Below the pieces are notes generated by a model, which was given only the letters and a program-made list of their open reading frames with translations, had not been told where the DNA came from and did not search any database. This document shows, one piece after another, positions 1 through 5,906 of a stretch of DNA of 11,859 nucleotides (positions are counted from its first letter, which is position 1; each line of letters opens with the position of its first letter). Source of the stretch: JAABRU01 sp964505535 (lineage in GTDB: Bacteria > Desulfobacterota > Desulfobacteria > Desulfobacterales > Desulfococcaceae); the NCBI GenBank assembly GCA_964505535.1, contig CAZDIU010000155.1:1-11859 (forward strand), given 5' to 3'. The position numbers and the translations under genes are program-made.

Positions 1-429
1 GTCCTCAATGCTGTGTCCGCCCACCAGCACCGCCCCGGCCTCGCGCATTTTGTCCAGCCCGCCTTCCAGAATGCTGCGCAGTACGGACAAATCCATTTTT
101 CCCAAAGGGAAAGCCACCAGATTCATGGCGGTTTTGGGCACGCCGCCCATTGCATACACATCACTTAACGCGTTGGCTGCCGCGATCTGGCCGAAAGAAA
201 AAGGATCATCCGTGACCGGTGTGAAAAAATCCACGGTCTGAATGATCGCAATGTCATCCGTAACCCGGTAAACGCCCGCGTCATCAGCCCTGTCCAAACC
301 CACCAGCAGATTTTCATCTGTGGGAAAGGAAAGCCCGCACAATGCCCTGTCCAGGTCCCCTGGAGGCAGTTTGGACGCTCAGCCGGAACCGCTGCTGTTT
401 TCCGTAAGTTTTACGGGCCTGTCTGTCAT
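1..429 (-). CDS. selD: Selenophosphate synthase (selenide, water dikinase), selenoprotein, 3' end off window
   Basis: SelD makes selenophosphate from selenide and ATP, the selenium donor for selenocysteine and selenouridine. The first 143 residues are visible; the C-terminal part lies beyond position 1. The ATG at 429-427 is followed in frame by a TGA at 381-379 (codon 17). This aligns with the catalytic Cys17 of E. coli SelD and is followed by the conserved Lys20 (GSG-U-ASK), so the TGA is read as selenocysteine. Asp50 (ADDAGVY), Asp67 (VDFFTP) and Asp90 (ALSDVYAMGG) match the metal/ATP-binding aspartates of the family, and GGHSIED sits at the window edge. A strong GGAAAGGAA Shine-Dalgarno lies 8 bases before the ATG. 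The start overlaps the stop of the upstream small gene (ATGA), suggesting coupled translation. A gene caller treating TGA as stop would lose the active-site end. Identity is near certain; Sec is inferred from alignment and a plausible SECIS. Confidence 0.95.
349..381 (-). promoter_or_regulatory. selD: Candidate bacterial SECIS element with the selD UGA codon
   Basis: Immediately downstream of the UGA (381-379, minus strand), GUCCA at 376-372 can pair with UGGAC at 353-349. This gives a 5-bp stem around an 18-nt apical region. Inside it, CCU could pair with GGG, leaving a small loop, and a GGGG run falls about 18-21 nt after the UGA. That is within the distance at which bacterial SECIS loops present guanines to SelB. 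The fold was made by eye and not energy-scored. Confidence 0.6.
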
Positions 430-641
430 GAATCTGATTCCTTTCCAAAAGGGCACGAGAGTTCTGCGGCTTCATATTCATGATGATCTCCGCACAAAGG
501 GCAGGGAGAGGTCAGCCGGACTTTCGCATCCAGTTTCCTGCTGCCGTCTGCACCTGTGACAACACCACGGTTTTCCGCAATGCAGAACTCCGCTGTTTCA
601 AAAACCTGCCCGTTTCTGGGACATGCAAAAACAAATTTCAT
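426..641 (-). CDS. Small cysteine-rich (zinc-ribbon-like) protein coupled to selD
   Basis: This is a 71-residue acidic cytoplasmic protein with no signal peptide or membrane segment. Its cysteines are Cys7, Cys20, Cys47, Cys50 and Cys63. CPLCG at 47-51 is a classic CxxC zinc knuckle, and SCPFG at 62-66 is a further Cys-Pro turn. The N-terminal ACPRNG resembles a CPxCG knuckle whose second cysteine has become Asn10, so metal binding could use Cys20 or Cys63 instead. His53 and His54 follow the knuckle. Its TGA (428-426) overlaps the selD ATG, so the two are almost certainly one transcript with translational coupling. GAAGG lies about 11 bases before the ATG. I recognise no characterised family; similar short Cys-rich proteins in sulfate reducers are known to me only as hypothetical. 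A role in selenium handling is inferred from position only. Confidence 0.8.
   Translation of the reverse strand: MKFVFACPRNGQVFETAEFCIAENRGVVTGADGSRKLDAKVRLTSPCPLCGDHHEYEAAELSCPFGKESDS
438..446 (-). promoter_or_regulatory. Ribosome binding site for selD
   Basis: The minus strand reads GGAAAGGAA here, 8 bases before the ATG at 429. It lies inside the 3' end of the upstream small gene. It fixes the selD start upstream of the UGA codon, which supports the selenocysteine reading. Confidence 0.7.
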
Positions 642-665
642 GAATCAAATAACCTTCGCATGTAT

Positions 666-701
666 CTGCACCGTTATACCGATTCCCCATTGATTTGTTG
701 T
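666..701 (-). promoter_or_regulatory. Weak candidate promoter for the small protein-selD unit
   Basis: On the minus strand TATAAC (678-673) is a good -10. It is preceded at 17 bases by ACAACA (701-696), a poor -35 (3 of 6). Transcription would begin near 666, about 25 bases before the 641 start codon. No other better-spaced pair was seen close to the gene. Tentative. Confidence 0.3.
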
Positions 702-740
702 AATACCGCCGATTTTTCAGCACCGGGTCAACCCGCGTTT

Positions 741-771
741 CCCCTCCCTCCGGGAGGGGTCAGGGGAGGGG
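741..771. repeat. GC-rich palindromic repeat with one left arm and two right arms
   Basis: CCCCTCCC at 741-748 is followed after a TCC loop by its perfect complement GGGAGGGG at 752-759. The same GGGAGGGG recurs at 764-771 after TCAG. The left arm could pair with either copy. Repeats of this composition are widespread in intergenic regions of many bacteria; no function is known to me. Confidence 0.7.
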
Positions 772-994
772 AGTTGTTGATCAGGGAATTGACATGCTGC
801 CGGAAATGTTTTACGTATTGGTATATATCAAACCCCTTTCAGAACGTTACGGTTGCCTGTGTTTTTTTGGGGCCGTGAAACACACAAAAAAGGATTTGAA
901 AACAGATTAATATTATTATCATAAATGGAAATAAAAGCAAATTTCAATTTTCAATATCCCAATTATGAAATCATAGATATTTTGAATCTGAAAC

Positions 995-1024
995 ATTTCC
1001 CCTTTGAAAAGGGTAAAGGGAAAT
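995..1024. repeat. Purine/pyrimidine palindrome with duplicated right arm
   Basis: ATTTCCCCTTT (995-1005) pairs with AAAGGGAAAT (1015-1024) with one bulge. A closer copy of the right arm core, AAAGGG, is at 1008-1013 and again at 1015-1020. The layout of left arm, right arm, right arm copies that of the 741-771 repeat with different bases. It is probably a degenerate dispersed intergenic repeat. Confidence 0.5.
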
Positions 1025-1083
1025 ATGCTTTCGCTTTCAGGCGACAGTGTTTTGTCAGCCTTGAATCTGTGAGTTGTAAAAAA

Positions 1084-1106
1084 CCTGATTTTTTAGAAAA
1101 ATCAGG
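1084..1106. repeat. Perfect 10-bp hairpin with 3-base loop
   Basis: CCTGATTTTT (1084-1093) and AAAAATCAGG (1097-1106) are exact complements around a TAG loop. It is not followed by a clean T-tract on either strand beyond the stem, and no gene ends here, so a terminator role is not supported. Confidence 0.6.
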
Positions 1107-1222
1107 ATGTTCTGTAAAAGTGAGATCCCAAAATCAGACTTGACAGAGCAACAGGTGATTTTGCTTCAGATGATTGACAGGATGCTGAATATCGTTTCTT
1201 GGCAATTCCCCAAAAAATTAAC

Positions 1223-1333
1223 GTTCTTCAATCTGTTTTGTGAAAAACACCGGATGCCTGCTTTCGCGGGAATGACGTCATGCCTGCGAAAGCAGGCATC
1301 CGGAAAAATTTTCCACAAAAATCCTTGAAGAAC
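1223..1333. repeat. 111-bp imperfect palindrome (MITE-like) with a near-perfect 54-bp core
   Basis: The core at 1250-1303 is an inverted repeat with arms CCGGATGCCTGCTTTCGC (1250-1267) and its exact complement (1286-1303). The centre (1268-1285) is itself nearly self-complementary. Outside it, homology continues: GTTCTTCAA (1223-1231) matches TTGAAGAAC (1325-1333), and TTTTGTG near 1236 matches CACAAAA near 1315, with small gaps. The half-unit starting CGTCATGCC at 1276 closely resembles the repeat at 2851-2921, so both belong to one dispersed family. It could extrude a cruciform or form a long RNA hairpin. No transposase is encoded in it. Confidence 0.75.
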
Positions 1334-1343
1334 CAAAATTAAT

Positions 1344-1372
1344 TTGACAATTATGGATACTTCCTTTACAAA
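1344..1372 (+). promoter_or_regulatory. Sigma70-like promoter of the cus efflux operon
   Basis: A perfect TTGACA -35 (1344-1349) is separated by exactly 17 bases from TACAAA (1367-1372), a 4-of-6 -10. Initiation would be near 1379, leaving a leader of about 105 bases before the GTG at 1485. The -35 lies 10 bases past the edge of the 1223-1333 palindrome. No clear CusR, CueR or CsoR operator was recognised around it. Confidence 0.55.
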
Positions 1373-1394
1373 AAAATGAACATCCTCTCCAACT

Positions 1395-1418
1395 GTCCAA
1401 TCTTCTGGGAGATTGGGC
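1395..1418 (+). promoter_or_regulatory. Leader hairpin upstream of the cus operon
   Basis: CCAATCT (1397-1403) pairs perfectly with AGATTGG (1410-1416) around a 6-base loop. One U-G and one G-C pair extend it outward. It lies in the predicted 5' leader. It lacks a following U-run, so it is not a standard terminator; it may be an operator dyad or a leader stabiliser. Confidence 0.35.
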
Positions 1419-1471
1419 TCTTCCATTATAAGTAAGAAAAAAATACACTGAATCAATTTCCATCCAAATGT

Positions 1472-1476
1472 AAGGA
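1472..1476 (+). promoter_or_regulatory. Ribosome binding site deciding the GTG start at 1485
   Basis: AAGGA lies 8 bases before GTG 1485. No other start codon gives the complete signal peptide, so this site supports the GTG start of the first outer-membrane factor. Confidence 0.65.
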
Positions 1477-1484
1477 CAAATCAG

Positions 1485-2819
1485 GTGAGAATTTTTCACA
1501 CAATATTATTTTTTTCATTAACCTGTCTGATTTTTTTCGTTTTTTGTGCGGATGCCGAAGAATCTGACACAGATTCCCCTGCGGATCAGATTGCACAGGG
1601 GGCAGGGCTTTCGGATCTGCTGAAACATGCTTATGAAAACAGTCCCGCTATCAAAGCCGCGCGGGAAGAATGGCGGGAATCCATTGAACAGTACCGGGTG
1701 AACACTGCCTATCCTGACCCGCAGATTACCGTGACCTACTGGCCCAAGTCCTTTGCAGACAATCTGGATGCCCAGAAGGTGGAAACCATGCTCGCGCAGG
1801 GCATTCCCTTTCCGGGAAAACTGGCCGCGGCAGGCAGGGGCTCCCGTGCCGAAGCGGATTACAGGCGGATTGCCCTGGATCGGGCTGTGCGGGATGTGGT
1901 TGTGAATATCCGGGAATCCTGTCATGAGCTGCTGTACATCCGGGAAGCGAGACGCATTGCGCTTCAGAATCAGGAACTTCTCTCCGCGATGAAAACGCTG
2001 GGCCAAACCGCGTACGCGGAAAACCGCGGCCAGCTCATTGATGTGATGAAAGCCCAGTCCCAGACTGCACAGAGCGGTTATGACATTCTCCTTCTTGAAG
2101 AACTGGAAAAAACCGAGGCAGCAAGGATGAATTCCCTGCTGAACCGCGAGCCGGAATCCCCCATCGGGACGCTGACTGCTGAACCTTTCCGCCCTCTTGT
2201 GTATCAGTTGGAGGAAATCTTCTGTCTGGCAGAGAAAAACCGTGAGGAAATCCGGATGGCTGCAGCGGAAATCAGAAAATCGGAAGCCGGGGCCGATATG
2301 GCCCGTCTGGAAAACCGGCCCGACTTTATGTTCGGGATCATCTATGAATCGGACGCAGCAAAAGAACCGGAAGGTTCGCGGGAAAGCATGTCCGGTTTTC
2401 AGTTCGGCATGAGCCTTCCGCTCTGGTGGAACAAAAACAGCGGGAGGACAGGAGCAGCAAAAGCGGCTTTGGAAAAAGCCAAAGCCATGTCCGCGGCCCA
2501 GGTGAATGAAACACAGGCAATGGTGCGGGAAAACTATTTCCGCCTGAAAAACGCCCAACGGCTTGTGGTGCTGTACCGGGATCAGCTTATTCCCCAGGCT
2601 TCCAAATCCGTGGAAACAGCGCAGACATGGTACGACCAGAAGCAGGGCAGCTTCAGCGATTATCTGGAAACCCAGTCAGTCTGGTACAATTTCCAACTGG
2701 CGTTGGCCCGTGCAACCGCGGATTATGGCAAATACCTTGCCCGGCTGGAGGGTCTTGCGGGTCAGAGCCTTACTGTCAGAGAGCAGGAGTCCGGCTGCCC
2801 CCAAAAGGATGCTCCATGA
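1485..2819 (+). CDS. TolC/CusC-family outer-membrane efflux factor (first of two)
   Basis: This 444-residue protein would form the outer-membrane channel of a tripartite RND metal efflux system. It begins with GTG. A Sec signal peptide (hydrophobic residues about 6-20) ends ADA-EE, giving likely cleavage after Ala24. Cys21 is not in a convincing lipobox, so unlike E. coli CusC it is probably not a lipoprotein. The body has the duplicated OEP layout. The first half carries YPDPQITV near 76-83 and the turn IPFPGK at 107-112. Long coiled helices fill about 120-220 and 245-285. A second repeat contains GMSLPLWWNKNSGR at 308-321 and more helices to about 425. Its stop TGA (2817-2819) overlaps an ATG at 2816. 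It heads the cus operon. Family is clear; copper specificity comes from the downstream genes. Confidence 0.9.
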   Translation: MRIFHTILFFSLTCLIFFVFCADAEESDTDSPADQIAQGAGLSDLLKHAYENSPAIKAAREEWRESIEQYRVNTAYPDPQITVTYWPKSFADNLDAQKVETMLAQGIPFPGKLAAAGRGSRAEADYRRIALDRAVRDVVVNIRESCHELLYIREARRIALQNQELLSAMKTLGQTAYAENRGQLIDVMKAQSQTAQSGYDILLLEELEKTEAARMNSLLNREPESPIGTLTAEPFRPLVYQLEEIFCLAEKNREEIRMAAAEIRKSEAGADMARLENRPDFMFGIIYESDAAKEPEGSRESMSGFQFGMSLPLWWNKNSGRTGAAKAALEKAKAMSAAQVNETQAMVRENYFRLKNAQRLVVLYRDQLIPQASKSVETAQTWYDQKQGSFSDYLETQSVWYNFQLALARATADYGKYLARLEGLAGQSLTVREQESGCPQKDAP

Positions 2820-2850
2820 AATCATATCACTGTCTGATGCTGCACATTAT

Positions 2851-2921
2851 CGTCATACCGGTGAAAGCCGGTATCCTGAATTTGTTGAAATCACGGGAGT
2901 TCGGCTTACGCGGGAATGACG
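2851..2921. repeat. Dispersed palindromic repeat inserted between the two outer-membrane-factor genes
   Basis: CGTCAT at 2851-2856 and ATGACG at 2916-2921 bound an imperfect inverted repeat. Its left half (CGTCATACC, then GAAAGCCGGTATCC) matches the half-unit at 1276-1301 in most positions. Its right half (GGAGTTCGGCTTACGCGGG) is a diverged complement. The frame of the downstream gene stays open across it. The repeat ends 8 bases before the likely start codon at 2930. Confidence 0.75.
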
Positions 2922-2929
2922 GCGGAAAA

Positions 2930-4486
2930 ATGAGGATCTGTAACATTGCTTGTTATTTTTCTGCATTTTTTCTGACTCTCTTTTTTGCGGGATGTGCGGG
3001 CGACAAACCTTTGCTGAAGGAAATGGAAGAATACAGCCCTCCGCGGCTTTATCATGCAACAGGAACCGCACCCGGGAATTCTTCCACTGTTCCGGAAAAA
3101 AAAGCGGCAGACAATGCGTTTGCCGTGCAAAAGGAAAAACTGGAGGAGATGCGGAAACAGTGGGAGAAGATCCGGACAGAACCGCAGCCGGAGGAGGTTT
3201 TCTATTCTCCTGATCCGGAGAAAGTCAAATCCCTTGCCAATGCCTTTGCTGAGGAAAAAGCAGCGGAAGCGGTTTTACGCGACAGATTCACACCTGAAAC
3301 CCTTGAGATCCTCGTTTGGGGAAGAAACCCCGCGGTTGCTGCTGCGGAGAAGAATTTCCGCGCGAGCCTTGAAACCTACAGTCAGGCATCAAATCTGGAG
3401 GATATTCTCCGCCAGTATTCCGCGTTCAATGCAGGTCTCATGACAGGGGTGGGGAACATGGGGGCTATGGAATCGGTTGATAAAAAATTCCCTTTTCCCG
3501 GAATTCTTGCACTCAGGGGAAACATTGTCAGTCTGGATGTGCGGATTGCAGCCGAAGACATTGAAATCGCCAGACGCACAGCCATCACACAGATACGCAG
3601 AGTCTATTGGGATTTGCTTTACAACCAGCGGGCCGAGGAAACCGTCCGGCAGATGGATATGCTTCTGAAGGGGCTGGAGCGGGCGGTTGTGAAACGGTAT
3701 GAAGCCGGAAAATCCGCGCTGCAGGAACTGACCGGAATCCAGATTCAGAAAGAGAAAATCGCACAGGAACTTATCACGGTTCAGGAAGAGCGGCGCAACC
3801 TGGAAACCGGGCTGAGGGCTGTGCTGAACCTCTCCTCGGGTGTGAAAATCGGGATACCCGCGGACAAAGTCCCTGCGGCTTCCTTTCCTGCACAGGAAAA
3901 GCTGATTTCTCTGGCGATTCAGAGGCGTCAGGAACTGAAAAAACTACGCGCCATGATCAGCAGAATGGAACTGATGATTGAAATGGCGGAAACAGAAATC
4001 CGGCCCGGGTTCACACTGAATCTGTCCCTGAGTGAAAATCAGGCCGTGAATCAGGCCGGAACCATGAAAATGGAAGAACCGTTTGCGGTTTCCACCAAAG
4101 CCGGAATGGGAGAGGGGCTTCCCAAAGCACCGTGGACAGGGCTGGCGGATGCCTATCTTCGGGAAACAAAGCAGCGGCTGGATTCGCTGCGCCGGGAACT
4201 TGGGGGTGCGGAGGCGGACACACATGCAAAGGTGCGGGAAGCCTGGTTTGCAGCGGACAGGGCAAAACGGGAGGCCGCACTTTACAGGGAACGGGTGGTC
4301 AGGCTTTCCGGACTCAGTTTCAGCACTGCATTAAAAGCATATGAAACCGGGATCATGCCCTATGCGGAAATCATTGATTCCCTCATGACCCTGCTGGAGA
4401 ACAGACTGGCGGCGGAAAGAAAAAATGCGGATGCGGGGCAGGCAATGGCTGTTCTGGAAGAAACTGTCGGCGGTTTGTGGCAATAA
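2930..4486 (+). CDS. TolC-family outer-membrane lipoprotein (second outer-membrane factor)
   Basis: This 518-residue protein is a second predicted outer-membrane factor. The ATG at 2930 gives a lipoprotein signal peptide: hydrophobic residues 9-19, then FAGC with Cys22 as the lipidation site. Residues about 25-125 form a charged, helix-prone extension not found in the first factor. TolC-like helices start near TPETLEILVWGRNPAV. The turn FPFPGILALRG matches the IPFPGK region of the first factor, so the two are paralogues. The second half has GFTLNLSLSENQ and long coiled helices (residues about 400-500). The frame is open upstream to ATG 2816, which overlaps the previous stop, but that N-terminus would be translated repeat, so 2930 is preferred. 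Only GGCGGA precedes 2930, a weak ribosome site. It might replace, mix with, or assist the first channel. Confidence 0.85.
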   Translation: MRICNIACYFSAFFLTLFFAGCAGDKPLLKEMEEYSPPRLYHATGTAPGNSSTVPEKKAADNAFAVQKEKLEEMRKQWEKIRTEPQPEEVFYSPDPEKVKSLANAFAEEKAAEAVLRDRFTPETLEILVWGRNPAVAAAEKNFRASLETYSQASNLEDILRQYSAFNAGLMTGVGNMGAMESVDKKFPFPGILALRGNIVSLDVRIAAEDIEIARRTAITQIRRVYWDLLYNQRAEETVRQMDMLLKGLERAVVKRYEAGKSALQELTGIQIQKEKIAQELITVQEERRNLETGLRAVLNLSSGVKIGIPADKVPAASFPAQEKLISLAIQRRQELKKLRAMISRMELMIEMAETEIRPGFTLNLSLSENQAVNQAGTMKMEEPFAVSTKAGMGEGLPKAPWTGLADAYLRETKQRLDSLRRELGGAEADTHAKVREAWFAADRAKREAALYRERVVRLSGLSFSTALKAYETGIMPYAEIIDSLMTLLENRLAAERKNADAGQAMAVLEETVGGLWQ

Positions 4487-4514
4487 CATTTTTCAGCCAA
4501 AGAAAGACAGAAAC

Positions 4515-5906
4515 ATGATGCAATACAATCTCAATAACTCAGGCGGCATTCAGATAAAGACAGCCCTCCTTCTGCTGATTTCTGCGTTGGTGCTGGGAGC
4601 GGCAGTTCTGTTTTTCACCGGATGGCTGAAAATTTCTGTATCCTTTGGAAATAAACACGCTGAAACGCAGCAGTCCTCATCGGCAAAGCCCGGAGAACGG
4701 AAAATTCTGTTTTACCGCAATCCCATGAATCCCGTGATTACCTCTCCTGTCCCTGCCAAAGATGAAATGGGCATGGATTATATTCCGGTCTATTCGGATG
4801 AGGGAACCGCACCCAAAAAAACGCTGGAAGAGGAAGTGGATGATTTTTTTGCAGAGGATTCCTCTCCCAAAGAAATTCCGGGGCTTGCCCCTGTCACCCT
4901 TTCCCCGCAGGAAATTCAGGTTGCAGGCGTGGTGACAGCGGCTGCGGTTTCAGAACCTTTTCAAAGCATTATCCGCACCGTGGGACAGGTGATTCCGGAT
5001 GAAACCCGTGTCAGAAGAGTGCAGACCAAGATAGAAGGATGGGTGGAGAAACTGTATGTGAATTATACCGGTCAGTCTGTGAAACAGGGGGATCCGCTTC
5101 TTTCTGTTTATTCTCCGGACCTTCTTTCAGGCCAGGAGGAATTTCTGCAGGCCAAAGCCTCCGCGTCAAAAATGCTTTCCGCTTCTGACCCGGAAACCCG
5201 GAAAACAGGGGAAATGCTGCTCAAAGCGGCCCGGGGGCGGCTGGAGCTTTTTGATGTGCCGGAAGTCTTTATCCAGGATTTGCTGAAAATCGGAAAAATG
5301 CAGCGGGCAGTCACCCTGACTGTTCCTTTTTCCGGTTTTGTCATTGCCAAGGATGTGCTGGAAGGTCAGAAAATCGATCCCGGAATGTCCCTGCTGACCA
5401 TAGCGGATCTCTCGACTGTATGGGTGGAGGCGGATTTTTACGAATATGAGGCCGAGGCGGTGAAAACCGGTCTTGGCGCCCGTCTTTCTTCCCCTTATGC
5501 TCCGGGTGTCACCCTGCAGGGGGAAGTCTCGTATGTGTATCCGTTTCTGAATGCGGAGAGCCGGACCCTGAAGGCGCGCATGGAATTTTCCAATGAGAAA
5601 CTGCAACTCAGACCCGGCATGTTTGTGGATGTGAATCTGGAGATTGATCTGGGGGAATCGGTCGTGATTCCGGATTCTGCGGTCATGGATTCCGGAACCC
5701 GCAAAGTGGTTTTTGTGGACAAGGGCAGCGGCAGATTTGAACCCCGTGAGATTCAGGCCGGAGCGAGGAGCGCAGGCCGGGCACAGATTCTTTCCGGAAT
5801 CAAACCGGGCGAAAGGGTGGCTGTGAAGGCGAATTTCCTTCTGGATTCCGAATCCCGGCTGCAGGCCATCATTCAGGAGAAAACAAAGGGCGGGAGAGGA
5901 CAATGA
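4515..5906 (+). CDS. cusB: CusB-type periplasmic adaptor of Cu(I)/Ag(I) RND efflux
   Basis: This 463-residue membrane-fusion protein links the inner-membrane pump to the outer-membrane factor and delivers metal. An N-terminal anchor or uncleaved signal spans about residues 16-36. A heavy-metal-binding domain follows at about 64-93, with the CusB signature YRNPMNP...DEMGMDYIPVY. Met71, Met85 and Met87 are the likely Cu(I)/Ag(I) ligands. The barrel-sandwich domain starts at GQVIPDETRVRRVQTKIEGWV (157-177, with YVNYTGQSVKQGDPL). A helical hairpin rich in Lys, Ala and Glu lies at about 203-260, then PFSGFVIAKDVLEGQKI. C-terminal beta-barrel and membrane-proximal domains finish near 450. Two adjacent ATGs (4515, 4518) follow a weak purine-rich site. 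The stop overlaps the cusA ATG. A nearby CusF chaperone is not present in the window. The HMBD points to copper/silver rather than zinc. Confidence 0.95.
   Translation: MMQYNLNNSGGIQIKTALLLLISALVLGAAVLFFTGWLKISVSFGNKHAETQQSSSAKPGERKILFYRNPMNPVITSPVPAKDEMGMDYIPVYSDEGTAPKKTLEEEVDDFFAEDSSPKEIPGLAPVTLSPQEIQVAGVVTAAAVSEPFQSIIRTVGQVIPDETRVRRVQTKIEGWVEKLYVNYTGQSVKQGDPLLSVYSPDLLSGQEEFLQAKASASKMLSASDPETRKTGEMLLKAARGRLELFDVPEVFIQDLLKIGKMQRAVTLTVPFSGFVIAKDVLEGQKIDPGMSLLTIADLSTVWVEADFYEYEAEAVKTGLGARLSSPYAPGVTLQGEVSYVYPFLNAESRTLKARMEFSNEKLQLRPGMFVDVNLEIDLGESVVIPDSAVMDSGTRKVVFVDKGSGRFEPREIQAGARSAGRAQILSGIKPGERVAVKANFLLDSESRLQAIIQEKTKGGRGQ

Larger units (their letters stand above)
642..1484. other. 843-bp gene-free divergent intergenic region rich in palindromes
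   Basis: This region separates the leftward selD unit from the rightward cus operon. It contains no convincing coding region: its short open frames lack good ribosome sites and family resemblance, and several simply translate repeats. It holds two three-arm repeats (741-771, 995-1024), a perfect hairpin (1084-1106), a large palindrome (1223-1333), a sigma70-like promoter (1344-1372) and a leader hairpin (1395-1418). It is visibly more AT-rich than the cus genes. Confidence 0.7.

Noticed and set aside
789..817. TTGACA followed by TACGTA as a plus-strand promoter
   Set aside because: The -35 is perfect but the -10 is poor and no gene follows for about 670 bp.
480..878. 132-codon plus-strand frame
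   Set aside because: It overlaps the convincing small gene on the other strand and runs through the GC-rich palindrome. The composition is not protein-like.
1107..1328. Short frame containing RMPAFAGMT-like residues
   Set aside because: This peptide is the translation of the dispersed palindrome, a common false gene in repeat-rich genomes.
642..1484. tRNA, CRISPR array or riboswitch in the large intergenic region
   Set aside because: No cloverleaf, no evenly spaced direct repeats and no recognised aptamer pattern was seen. The palindromes explain the structure.
1518..2558. 346-codon open frame on the minus strand
   Set aside because: It is antisense to the first outer-membrane-factor gene, encodes His/Phe/Gly-rich low-homology sequence, and has no ribosome site. 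It is a product of codon bias in the real gene.
2816..2929. Upstream start for the second outer-membrane factor at 2816
   Set aside because: In frame and coupled by ATGA, but the added 38 residues translate the repeat and would bury the lipoprotein signal peptide. It is kept only as an alternative.
5166..5903. 245-codon minus-strand frame opposite cusB
   Set aside because: Shadow of cusB, with no family features or upstream signals.
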